Program-made: the position numbers and the translations under genes
Part shown: one piece after another, positions 51,901 to 62,209 of the stretch
Layout: every line of letters starts with the position of its first letter
Position numbering within the stretch: the first letter of the stretch is position 1
Notes under the pieces: generated by a model
What the model was told of the DNA's origin: nothing
The model's database searches: none
Seen by the model: only the letters and a program-made list of their open reading frames with translations
Assembly (NCBI GenBank): GCA_021904315.1
Contig: CM038910.1
Coordinates: forward strand, 7,316,001-7,380,000
From: Sphagnum magellanicum
Lineage: Eukaryota > Streptophyta > Sphagnopsida > Sphagnales > Sphagnaceae
Reading direction: 5' to 3'
DNA: 64,000 nucleotides

Positions 51901-53013
51901 CTCGAATCAAAAGCTCCACCAAACCAATCATCCACCTATCTCTGGAAAAGGGTTTCTCTCTGGGAAACACTCTCTGTATGTATATGTGTGCCCAAAATAT
52001 TCTTCAATTGCCTAATCCCTTTGCAACAGGGTTAGCAATAGGGTTTTGTCTGTATGCTTGCAAGAGCTACCATTCTGTTCAAATCTCTTACAATTTATAC
52101 TACCCATTTTGCGATGTCCTGTTTTTCAGCAGCCTCTTTTGCATCATCCACAGCAAGCAAGCAAGCAACTACTATGACAAAAAAAACTGAAAATTCTTCT
52201 TCAATTCTCAATTCTGCATGGTAAAGTGCATTGCCAAGTCCTACACACATATACATTGATAGCAAGGATCCCTTGGGAAATGCCCCCAGGTTGCAAACCC
52301 TAAACCCTAAACACGAAGATGACAAAAAAGGCCCGTACCTCGTTAACCTCGTCCATGGGGAAGGCCGATCCTCCTCCTCCTGCAAGCGGATAATGGGTCC
52401 AGGAAGGAGGAGGCTCTGCTGCTTCGCTGACACCGAAACCAGATATGTGCGCGTTGTTGGAGGCGACAGAGAACTGCGACAAAGAGCTCATGTAAGCGGC
52501 CAGCTTCAATGGGTCGACGGCCAGCTCTACACGGCACTGTGGGCACACGAACCGCGTCAAGCCGGGCGGCACATTCAACACTGCACGACAATTGGCACAA
52601 GGAAGCTGTATCTTGGAGCTATCGATCCCTCGCGCCACCATTTGGCCACCTCCTCCACTGCCCCCTCCTCCTCCACCACCTCCTCCTCCTAAACCCCCAA
52701 GCTTCTGCTGCTGCAGCTTTTGCATACCCCCAGACTGCTGCTGCTGCTGCTGCCGCTGCTGTTGATGATGCAACGGCGGAACAATCTGCGCCAACTTACA
52801 CTTAGGACACTGAAAATTCACCACCCCAGACGGGACATTCAGTATCCGCCGACACCCCGCACACTGCACTTGACAAACGGTGCGCATGGAAGGAGGAGGC
52901 GACACAGAAGAAACAGAAGCAGAAGCTATTCCTCCTCCTCCTCCTCCTCCTCCTCCTCCTGCTCCTCCTCCTCCCGCTGCTGCAGATCCAGCAGTACCCA
53001 TCACCTCCACCAT
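39915..53013 (-). CDS. FGT1: FORGETTER1 / Strawberry notch helicase, 31 coding exons
   Basis: Exons (high to low): 53013-52339, 51206-51141, 50910-50737, 50402-50272, 50138-50050, 49772-49591, 49412-49335, 48955-48823, 48685-48625, 48398-48317, 48198-48070, 47798-47655, 47070-46971, 46462-46392, 46124-45952, 45626-45533, 45323-45226, 45005-44870, 44216-44110, 43671-43576, 43430-43343, 43166-43046, 42866-42740, 42437-42314, 42003-41926, 41677-41562, 41401-41342, 41055-40953, 40680-40552, 40234-40123, 39970-39915. All introns are GT-AG and in frame; 1310 aa. Two N-terminal LSD1-like zinc fingers (C51/54/69/72; C139/142/157/160) are separated by Gln/Gly runs. Walker A is [10 protein letters not shown] (322-331), Walker B VFDECH (436-441), motif [11 protein letters not shown] (893-901), and a C4HC3 PHD finger spans 698-742. 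Arabidopsis FGT1 keeps nucleosomes open at heat-memory genes with BRM and ISWI-type remodellers; this protein is colinear with it to the C-terminus. G at -3 and +4 supports the start. The weakest point is exon 5's end, where a few extra residues (HCVPPVE) are present. Confidence 0.95.
47080..47480 (+). repeat. Diverged dispersed repeat inside an FGT1 intron
   Basis: The intron between coding exons 12 and 13 holds blocks shared with 54110-54530 upstream of the gene: ACATATCTATGAGGTTGCAGAGAAAACTCC, CATCAGAAACCATCAT, GAGCTGCCATTA, CTGACTTCATAAGCTCC. A third copy near 17850-18010 shares the tail TGAGTTTCTATCACATTTCCAGAAGCAACAA. There is no coding capacity. It is probably an old non-autonomous element. 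Confidence 0.5.
52295..52312 (+). promoter_or_regulatory. Telo-box AAACCCTAAACCCTAAAC in first FGT1 intron
   Basis: The motif lies just downstream of coding exon 1 (which ends at 52339) on the transcribed unit. AAACCCTAA telo-boxes near plant gene starts are bound by TRB (telomere repeat binding) proteins and recruit Polycomb or other chromatin factors. A regulatory role here is inferred from motif and position alone. Confidence 0.45.
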
Positions 53014-53144
53014 CGCTCCTCACGCCACTGCAACAAACCCTCGTCGCCGAAGGCAGCAAACATGCGACGCAACGCAACGAACAAAGCACGAAAGCGCGCT
53101 CGGGCTCGCGGTAAAGAAAGAAGTTACAGTCGGTTAAAACAAAC

Positions 53145-53184
53145 ACTTACTTATACGTATGTGTAAAAATACGTATAAGTAAGT
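53145..53184. repeat. 16-bp perfect inverted repeat rich in TACGTA
   Basis: ACTTACTTATACGTAT (53145-53160) and its exact complement ATACGTATAAGTAAGT (53169-53184) flank an 8-base loop. A further ATACGTAT follows at 53191-53198. The hairpin lies about 130-170 bases upstream of the FGT1-like start codon. Each arm carries a TACGTA (A-box type ACGT element), a class of bZIP site. Confidence 0.8.
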
Positions 53185-53916
53185 ATTTTTATACGTATTA
53201 AAATACGGTAGACACTACAGATTCTTCCATCCATGATGATGACCAAAAATGGAAAAATCCCTTTTCACACCATTGCTAGAAATTTTTTGTTTCTATCCGT
53301 GCCTAATATGGTGACAAGTCATCAGCCATTTGTCAGTGTGAAAGCGAAGCCATCAATTCCTCAAAATGACCCACATGGCAGGACATTATTGGTTTGCAGT
53401 TTTTCAAACAAAACCTGCTGAGTCACCAAATCACTGCTTATAATCATCCTTGGAAATACAACCTTTTTTTTCTTTTTTCTTTTTTTTTCTTTTCCAAAAT
53501 TATTATTTTTTAAAATTACAGTTTAATTGTCTTTGCCATTTTGTTTGATATTCAATGGTATTACAGTCTAATAGCCCAATTCTCAAATATCTGTAAATTA
53601 TCTTATGGTCTAGCTCAAAGCTTTGAATCCAACTGTTGATGTCAAAAATGCAATTTGAGTGTAAATTGAGAAATCAAAATGTGGGGTGAATTCTCAGGAT
53701 GCGGAGGACAACCCATTTGATCAACCAAGGTCTGCAGATCTTGGCAATAGAAAAATTTCTGTAGCGTCTTCGGTAATGCCCTTGGATGGACAACTACATT
53801 AGCAGAATTGAGCTGGTGCTCAACTATCACCGCATGCAGGCTTTCTTTCTAGTAATGCCCTCGTCCTGAGGCATTACCATACACATAAATACTCAGAATT
53901 TCTCCTACATACTTAT

Positions 53917-53944
53917 GGTTTAGGGTTTAGGGTTTAGGGTTTTA
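53917..53944 (+). repeat. Interstitial telomere-type tract (TTTAGGG)3
   Basis: Three perfect TTTAGGG units (53919-53939) with partial flanking units. This is the plant telomere heptamer and supports a plant origin. It is far too short to be a chromosome end and sits between two genes. Confidence 0.8.
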
Positions 53945-55552
53945 AGATTGAGAGGTGACTCAACAAGAGAAAAATAGGTTTCTAAGATATGATTTCAGAT
54001 CTGACAACATAACAGCGACAAATCAGCAAGCATGAAAACAGAGGAAACCGAACTCTGAAGAAGAGGGAAAAAAAAAAAACAAGACCAAAATCCAAGGAGC
54101 AATTGTGAATGACATGACAATCATATGCATATTTTGCAAGCAAAATGCATGCATATCTATGAGATCACAGAGAAAAACTCCACAACAAGACACAGCTTTG
54201 AAGATCACACAACAACAAGAAGCAAGATGCACACATATGTATGGAAGCTTGCAGAGAAAATCTCCACAACAACAATTCTCAATCTTGGAAGGTAACATGA
54301 CAAAGGAGTGTGCAGTCATAAACTTACAAGAGTCGCTCATAAAGTATCAGACCATCATCACCTTGTTCAATCACCAATAGCAGTGATGAGCAGCCATGAC
54401 TAGCTGCTGACTTCATCAGCTACTGAAAGTGGATGTAGATAAGTATAACAGTAAGCAGCACAAAATTTCAGGCAAACCATTATACAAGATCTGCATTCTG
54501 ATAAAAGCAAGATGCACACAGCAGAGTCATTAATACATTTGTAGCTACACATGCAGAGTGATCTGCTCAATGTTGTCCTTTGTACTTGATGTTAGCAGAC
54601 ATCACAAAGATGCTGATTGATCACAGTTGATTGTCAAATGGTGCTCTGAGATTGTGTACCAACTGAAGAAAAATAGGTGGCAGATCTTCTTCACAATAGG
54701 TCTCTCTTTAGCCCACTGCATCTCCTGCTGCTGGTGTACAGAAGAGGCAACAGCATCTGGATGAGACCACATATTGAGCCTGCTAGACTGTTTTGTCACT
54801 GTGGTTTGACTCATAAACCTGCACCACAACCCATGCACCTTCTGCTGATTCAAACCAGCCCACATAGTGAAGGGTTGAACTTCATTTGTGCAACAGACAG
54901 AAACATAGTCAGCAGTAAGAAGAAATTGCATTCTCTACTGCTTTCCTCAAAAGTGTGCAATTGCAAAAACAATGAAGGCTTCCAATGGGTTCTGCAATTA
55001 AGTTTCTGCAATGAGATTCAATGAAAGCATGGAGCTCAGGGGTTTCTTCCTTCATTACAAAACCATAGAGCATCCTGGCAATATTGATACATATACACTG
55101 ACGCAAGGACAAACTCAAAGAGATGTGAAAGGAACAGCATTTTTGCCTGAAGTGGTTGTGCTGTCTGCTTCTTTGTGCTGCTGCTGCTGCTGCTGCAGGG
55201 TTCATCTTCTGCACATCATCCTTTTACTCTGTTTTCCATTCTCAGGACTGCACACATCCTACACAGCAGCAGCAGATACATTTCTCCTGAAATGAAAAAC
55301 TGTGCATATGTATATGCTGCTGGCAAAACCCATAAACTTGGACATATCCAAAATCTGACTACCACCCATTACATAAAATTTGCATGCTGATGAGTTTCTA
55401 AGCATTTCCAGAAGCAATGGGAGAAGAGTCCTCAGCAGTCACATACATAAAATTGTTGGCTAGCATTTGAGAGAAATGCACACACTGCCCATACACACCA
55501 TCAAAAGAGGGTCAGGAAAAGGTCCGAACCATGGAGCAGCAGCATTCCGGAT

Positions 55553-55735
55553 GTGGAGCAATTCTTTGAAGCTCTTGGAACAACCCATTGAGGACTTTGG
55601 AGCAATTCTTCAAACTCTTAGAAATACCCATTGAACTGCAGCAGCATTGCGGACTTTGGAGCAATTCTTCACGCTCTTGGAAAAAACCATTGAGCCGCAG
55701 CATTGAGGACTTGAGAGCAATTCTTCAAGAGGAAG
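55553..55735 (+). repeat. Minisatellite with GAGCAATTCTT core, four units
   Basis: GAGCAATTCTT begins at 55556, 55600, 55659 and 55715. Around it are GACTTTG before and ..CTCTTGGAAAAACCCATTGA after. Spacing is 44, 59 and 56 bases, two of the units being lengthened by a GCAGCAGCATTG insert. The open frames across it arise from the repetition. Confidence 0.7.
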
Positions 55736-56411
55736 ACAAGCAGGATGGAATCAGCAAGGAGGACACAGTAGAGATCTTACAATGACAGTAGTAGGTTTTA
55801 CAGTCCTTCACTATCTCTGCACTTTTCTGCCTCCTCAGAACCCATATGCACACGTCCTCCATTTGCTGCTGCTGCTGCTCTTGCCTGCCTGCTTTGCTTG
55901 CTTGCTTGGCTTTGCTTTGCTTCATGACCAAGTCTTCATGCTCTTGTCCTCCTTACTTGCGACTAGGGTTTTTTTTTGAGGATTTTTCTCTTGTCCTCTA
56001 GATGGATTCTTCTTCTCCTTCGACATCTTAGCAATTTTCTCTAACTGTTCACGCGATTCTCCTCTCTACCTGCTCTGATGGAAAAACAAAGGAAGATCGC
56101 AATCCACCTGCTTCTTCCAAACCCTAGTTGACGCTCTCTCTCTCATGCGGCATAAGTATTCGATCCTGTTTTCGGGAACAGTTTATACTGTGCATCATCA
56201 TCAGCTGGGAGAGAGAGAGAGAGAAGCGGTGTCTCTTTTGCTGTCTGAAGAAGAAAGGATTGCTGCTGAGCATTTCAAGGCCTGTTTTCTTTGCATATTT
56301 TTGCCTTTCTTTTGTTGTTGCAGGGGATTTGGATTTTTTGTAAGGGAAGAAGGTGTTTGCGTCATCATCATCATCATTAAGGAAAACAGAAGAAACTGGG
56401 GAGTTTTCAGG

Positions 56412-58246
56412 ATGTTCTTCTCCTTGTTAAGATTACAGACAACAACAACAACAACAAGAGCTTGCGGGAAATCACAGCTTCTTCCTGAGTTCTTCTTCTT
56501 CTCTTTATTCACGGTAGTAAGCTCATTCCTTGTCGTCATCGCCGCTGGAGCAAACGGAGAGCAAGCGGCGGCTCCGGTTTGTTTGCCTCCTCCTTTGTTA
56601 GAAGAGATTCTACCCGCCGGTGCTACGACTAAGGAAAGCTGCCTCTGCCCAGCTGCTATCTATCATCATGAAGAAGCCTTGGCATCCGATGCTCCAATTC
56701 TCCTTCCTCGAGTTGCAGAGGTAAAGATCGTATCGCAGATTGCTCCTGCAGAACTTCTTCATCTTGTCTTTTGCTCTAGGTATTCTCTTTCCCAGGACTG
56801 GATTTTGACACAGCAGTGGAGATGGATGGATCCCACATGTAATTATTTCCTTGCTTTCCATGAACAAAGTAGCATTGTCTGATACTGATGTCAGAACCTC
56901 TTGTCTGTTATGGAATCCAAGTGCAATCTGGCAGAGCAGAATACCATATGAGAACTCTTGAAAAACTCCAGCTGCAGATGTTGTTGTCATGTTCCTTGCT
57001 CTAGAAAAGCTCCCCTGATAGAGTCTGCACATCAAGGAAGGGAAAAAGAGGAGGATTACTGGGGCTGATGATGTTTGATTGCTGATGAGAAAGGTTCATT
57101 GTTGTATGGGTGGTGTATGTAATTGCAGCTGAATGAAACCTCGTTGGAAAAGGCTTTGGATCTGGTGCATAGCAGCAATGGAACCTACATTGCAGTTCTG
57201 TACTATGCAACTTGGTGCCCTTTCTCAAGAGAGCTGCGGCCCATTTACAATGTGCTTTCCTCGCTCTTCCCTTCAATCCATCATGTGGCTGTTGAGGAGT
57301 CCTCTGTCCGGCCAAGGTCAGCTCTTGCTCTATATTATTACCAACACTTTTCAGTGTTTACACACTAATGGTATTATTGTAGGATAGAAGAAACATGGCG
57401 GCAGTGACCCATGGCACCTTGTCAATTTGTGAGCTCCTAGGCACATCAGCCTGAGCAAATAGAATTTTTTTCTCAGAATTTTCCTTGCTGCATTTTTAGT
57501 CATGTGAGCCTGACAATATTTTCCTTCTGCTCTTGGTGGTCGGCAGCGTGTTGTCACAGTATGGAGTTCACAGCTTCCCCATCATTTTTGTGCACAATCG
57601 GACATCAAGAGTGCGTTATCATGGATCCAGGACTCTGGACGACTTCATCTACTTCTATCAGAATTACACAGGTGAGCACATATGTGAGAATGCCCCTTTT
57701 AGTCTTGTGATTCTGATCTAGTGATATTCCAGGAGCTGATGAAGACAGTAGGGTACAGTTATAGTAGCTTGTTACTGTTGTTCATCATGAAGGTGATGAT
57801 GGTCAGACTCCTTGTGAGCAATTCTCACAATGTTATGACTGCACTCATTGTCATGTTGTACCTTCCAAGTGTTGTTGTGGAGATTTTTCTCTGCAATCTC
57901 ATAGACATGATTTGCAGAAGCTGACAACAGTTTTGGTTGACATGTACTGCTGGGTTACATCCCTACACACAACATATTTCTCTCTAACCATGTACCTTGC
58001 CATGAAACTGCAGGTCTCAAATCTGTATCCGGAGGTCAATCAGTGAAGCGCCCAGATTGTGGCTTTGCAAAGCTGGTGTTCAATGTTAGCAAAAGTGCCA
58101 AAGAAGTTTGTCCCTACCCCTGGGCCATCTCTCCACAAAAATGGTTGCAAGATGACACGTATCTCACATTGGCATTGCTGTTCCTCCTCATACGGGTACT
58201 ATGTTTTTTGCTCCCTATAGTGGCATCTGCATGGAAGCAACGCTAG
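56412..58246 (+). CDS. 5'-adenylylsulfate reductase-like (APRL) membrane thioredoxin-fold protein, 4 exons
   Basis: Model: join 56412-56720, 57129-57316, 57547-57671, 58014-58246; 284 aa, GT-AG introns, frame kept. The N-terminal hydrophobic stretch FFFFSLFTVVSSFLVVIAAGANG (about 27-49) looks like a signal peptide. The thioredoxin fold begins near residue 104, with the motif ATWCPFS at about 130-136: a single Cys, as in plant APRL proteins, which lack the CXXC redox pair. YGVHSFPIIFVHN is the cis-Pro region. A C-terminal transmembrane helix lies at about 257-278. Length fits the family. Without the PAPS/APS reductase domain it should not reduce sulfate; a secretory-pathway PDI-like role is inferred. 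The frame is open upstream to another ATG at 56145, but that one has poor start context and the extension is low complexity; the ATG at 56412 has A at -3. Confidence 0.88.
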
Positions 58247-61200
58247 CACTTGGCAAGAGAATAGTCAATTCTCTTACATCCGTTTTGAGGGTGAAAGTAT
58301 GCATTGTGATCATTTTGAACTGAGTTTTGCTTAAATCCAGATGATTGATTATGATGCAGAGCAGGCAAAGCTCAAAGTCATTCCCATTCCCCTCAAGATC
58401 CCTCCCACTTCAGGTGGAAGTAAGAACCCTCCTACACCTTGTCAATCTAAGTACCTTGGCAGCTTCAACACTGACATCAAAACCTCTATATCCTATACCT
58501 CTAAACCCTCTACAACCTCTATAACCTACACATAAGACTTGGCCCTTGCAACTAGACCTTAAACCTCGTCAGGCTGGGTCCTATTCCAAATCTAGTTGTT
58601 GCCAAGTTTTCTTAGGTGGAGCCAGGTTTCAGGAGTACGGAAAAGGAAAAAGGTTGGACAAAAATAAAAGCTAGAAGGTGAAATGTTGGCTAAGAAACAA
58701 AGATGAAAGGAATAGATAGAGGCCAAAGAGGGGAGAAAATAAGAGGAAGCGTGAGGAGGTGAACGGGGCCTCTTTAAGCACTAGTTGTTTTTTGGGATTT
58801 TTGGAGGTTGCAATAGAAAGGATTAGGCAAATGTGAGAACAAGATATAGCAAAAGTTAGATAGGGGAGTTGGGGTTGGTGAATGAAAGGAATTTTAGGAA
58901 GGACTTTGAAAAGTTTGAGGGATTAAACCTTTTCTTTCTTATTTGAAGTTTTCAAAACAATAACACAAGAGGAGAAAGACAAGAGAGATCTAGAGCAAAA
59001 CAAGAGGAAGAAAAGATGGATATAAAAAGTTGGGTTCTTTGCCGAGGCAAGAGAGTTTTTCTTTGTTGCAAGTTTTGAAGAAAATAGGAAGGAGAGAAAA
59101 TGATCAAATTTGGGAAAAGCTTGTGCTATCTAGATTTTGGAAAAAGAAAATAAAGATAAGGGGAAAAGAGGTTGTGGGAGTGTGGTGCAACATAGGAATA
59201 GGTTGTTTGCATGTTTATTAATGTTGTGAATTGTAGAATTGTTAGTGTACATTTTCATTGTTTAGTAAATTAGTTTAACTTTGGTGCAAATGTTGTTGTT
59301 GTTGTTTTAATTAGGTTATGTAAAGGGGGAGAGGTGATGAAGGAAGAATTTTAAGGTTAGGAATGATTAATCCAATAGATAGGAAGAAATTTATAAATTT
59401 TTAATTAAAGTCTAATGCTACAAATAAAAGTTTGAATTTACAATACACATCAATTTTAACTAAGTACCCACAAAATAAACTTGTTATAATTAATAATGAG
59501 GTTGGAGAAGATGAGTTAAACAAATTAAAAAATCATACAAATTGGGTGTGTGTGTGTGTGTGGGTGTTATTATGCTTTAAAATTTAGCATTCTATCAAAG
59601 TTATAAGATAACTCGTGTGTGTGGTGTAATGAATGGATGGTGGTGTTTTGTTCTTTTGATTAAAGTTCTTTGTATGTTTGTAATTGTTGAAAATGAAATG
59701 TTTATCAAGTTCAAAGCATGGGTGAAATTTATAAAAAAGCTTGTGATGTGAGCATGAACCTAGTTGGTAACTTATCAAATGTTGAAAATATACCCTCAAA
59801 ATGTGACAACAACCTTTCAAAGTTCAAGATGTTGTACATTTTACAACTATAGTTAAAAAATGGAAATCACACAATAAGACCTTGATTTGTTAGGGTTTCT
59901 TTGTTGTCAACAACAAACTGCCTATTGACTTTGAAAACCCACTAATTTGTAATGTATATTTTGTAAGTTTCATTAAGCTTTTGGTAACATTTAAAACTAA
60001 AGTTCCATTATTAAAAATGAGTTCATTGAATATAGCAAAACAAATGACATTTTTATCATGAACACGTTGATAATGCACATTTTTTCTTAGTTGTTATAAA
60101 AAGCATGCAACAAGTGAGAAGGTCATGCCTAAGCTTTTTTAACAAATCATAGTTGGTGATAATGAAAAAAAAAGGCTAGGCTTATTTAATCTGCAATCAC
60201 CACATTTTTGGGACCAACAAACCCTTACAAAAATGGTGGTGAAACGCAACAAAAGTTTCTTGAGATTTAAATGTTTTTTATAATGTTCACAAAGACCATG
60301 AATTTGCATGTGTTAGCAAATATTGAATTTGCAACTATTGTATTTGTTAGTTTTGATTTCTAAATGTTTGAAGATGATGTTAATATGTTCATCCTAATCA
60401 TTAAATATTTGGATGAGGCTTGGACCTATAAGCATGATATTGTGGGGCTATTTGAAATGAATAAAAAAATTGAAAATGTTAAGTGAAAACATTATTAAAG
60501 AGACTATTTCAATTTTCACAATCAAAATTGTTATAAATTATAAGTATTGAACTGAAAATGTATCCATATTCAACATTAATATTTCATTTTAAAAATTATC
60601 CATTTTAAATAGACTTTAATGGGAACTTTATTTTTAAATAGGGATGAATTATTTTTTAAAAGTGAATTCACAATGAACTTTTGAAATTATGAAATTGAAT
60701 TTGTCATGAAAATATAATGAAAAATGTCAACTCAAAGATATACCATAGTAATGTCAAAATTAAAATTAAAAAAAGGTCATTATCAAATGAAAATTCTAAA
60801 AATAAAATACATTGAATTTTTTTGATACAAAAAATTTTGATTTAAAAAAATTAAACACCATGGTTTTCATGATTTTTTTATCATTTATAATTCATTTCAC
60901 ATTAAAATATACAAGTTTTCACATGGGTTTTTGGACCAATTACATGTATAATTGATAAGGTGGCATGTCGATATTTTTTTACCAAAAGCATAGGGAATAA
61001 TTATAGTATTTAGAGTTTGGTAATTATTATAATTACAAGAATTTGCTAATGTAAAATGTGAACTTTCAAAATGTCAAAAGTAAGGCACCTAACCATCTTT
61101 TTACCTTCCCATGGTTTTGTTAATCCAAATTTCTTTTGGAATATTTTGAATTGATTTATTAAATGATCGTTTTTGCGAAAAATGAAGGCAACAATTTGGG

Positions 61201-61385
61201 AATTATGGTTGTAACATTGTAATTTATAATTGATTGTGAGCTTTTGAATCTTTTTGCAAGTTTATGAAGGTACTTACTTTGGGCATGTGATGTTTAAAAC
61301 ATGCCAATATGTGACAAATGATCATAAGTTTTTTATGAATCTAACTTTGGTGACTATGAAATATGCTCAAATTGGTGTGCATAAG
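58247..61385. other. APRL 3' UTR then AT-rich intergenic DNA
   Basis: About the first 300 bases are probably APRL 3' UTR; an open frame at 58341-58535 ending in a degenerate CTCTATAACCT repeat lacks any domain. After about 59230 the DNA becomes very AT-rich. It contains a (TG)n microsatellite at 59546-59562 and a (TTG)n run near 59290. No gene is recognised. Confidence 0.5.
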
Positions 61386-62209
61386 TGATGCACTCCCGAG
61401 TCCCTAATTAGCCCCAAGTTGGGGCTAAGTCACTTAAGTTGCGGAAGTATGGGGGATTCGGGGCACGCTCCCAACTTCTAACACTAAAAGGGGGTGAGAA
61501 GGGTGTGCTGAAAGCTCCGGGATTAGATTAAAAAGAGAGACAAGCTACTTAGTTATTCAGTCCTACATCCAAATCCAACCAACAAGTTGGTTAGAACTCA
61601 TTCTACACACTTTCAATGTTGGCACAAGCCACGAGCAACCTTGGACTCACTTGACTCACCACGGCCCTGACTCGGGGGAAGCCACCACCTTCCCCCATAT
61701 AGTATTCTCTGCAGCTCTCCGCTACACTTGCATCCAAATGGCTCTTTTTCAGGATTCCCAAAGTGGAGTCCCGAAACTATTCTGGTTTAGACTCCCGGGA
61801 CTTTGGGCATTCATAACTTTTCACCCCAAACTCGGATCGGGACGAGGTCTAAACCAAAGTTATAGCTCTCCTCGAGAGCTTTCCAACGGTGTGTCACACT
61901 TCCTCTGCACACACTAGGATTGGGTCGATTCCTGACTTTTAGTGGTCGGGAGTCAAATTGTCAGTTTGACTCCCAGCCCTTCATTCGACCATAACTTGTG
62001 TTGCCCGATGTCTAAATGGCTCATGCGAGGCCATTTTGGACATTTGCACTTTAAGACCTTTCCAACGGTATAAAGAATGTCTCAATGCAAGGTGTTTTAA
62101 CCCCTACAATCACACTTTGAGTTTTTCGGAGTCCCGGAGGACTCCCAAGTCCCATTTTTCGGGAGTGTGAGTGGCAACCTCACACTTCCCTCAAAGTGGG
62201 GTTGTGACA
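61386..62209. mobile_element. Candidate solo LTR, 824 bp
   Basis: This segment begins TGATGCACTCCCG and ends GTTGTGACA, giving the TG...CA termini of an LTR. It is flanked by ATAAG (61381-61385) and ATAAA (62210-62214), a 5-base target-site duplication with one mismatch. Base composition is near 50% GC against a background far more AT-rich. It holds repeated CTCCCGGGA / CGGGAGT motifs and no coding sequence of substance. No internal retrotransposon region and no second copy are in the window, so it is either a solo LTR or a one-off insertion of another type. Confidence 0.55.

Larger units (their letters stand above)
53014..56411. promoter_or_regulatory. Divergent intergenic region between FGT1-like and APRL genes
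   Basis: Both genes start outward from this 3.4-kb stretch, so both promoters lie here. It contains an ACGT-rich hairpin near the FGT1 start (53145-53184), an interstitial telomere tract (53917-53944), repeat fragments (54110-54530), a minisatellite (55553-55735), a CTG/CAG run near 55178-55197, the half telo-box AAACCCTAG at about 56123, and a GAGA run at 56212-56223. No independent gene is recognised. Confidence 0.5.

Noticed and set aside
52502..53166. Plus-strand open frames opposite FGT1 exon 1 (His/Ser/Arg-rich, Pro-rich)
   Set aside because: They are the antisense of the poly-Gly and poly-Gln coding repeats of FGT1 exon 1, whose zinc fingers are clearly conserved.
53917..53944. Chromosome end (telomere)
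   Set aside because: Only three units, with intact genes on both sides.
55588..55785. Small gene with LEQFF/LRAIL repeats
   Set aside because: The frame is explained by the minisatellite; the opposite strand is equally open and no start or splice context supports it.
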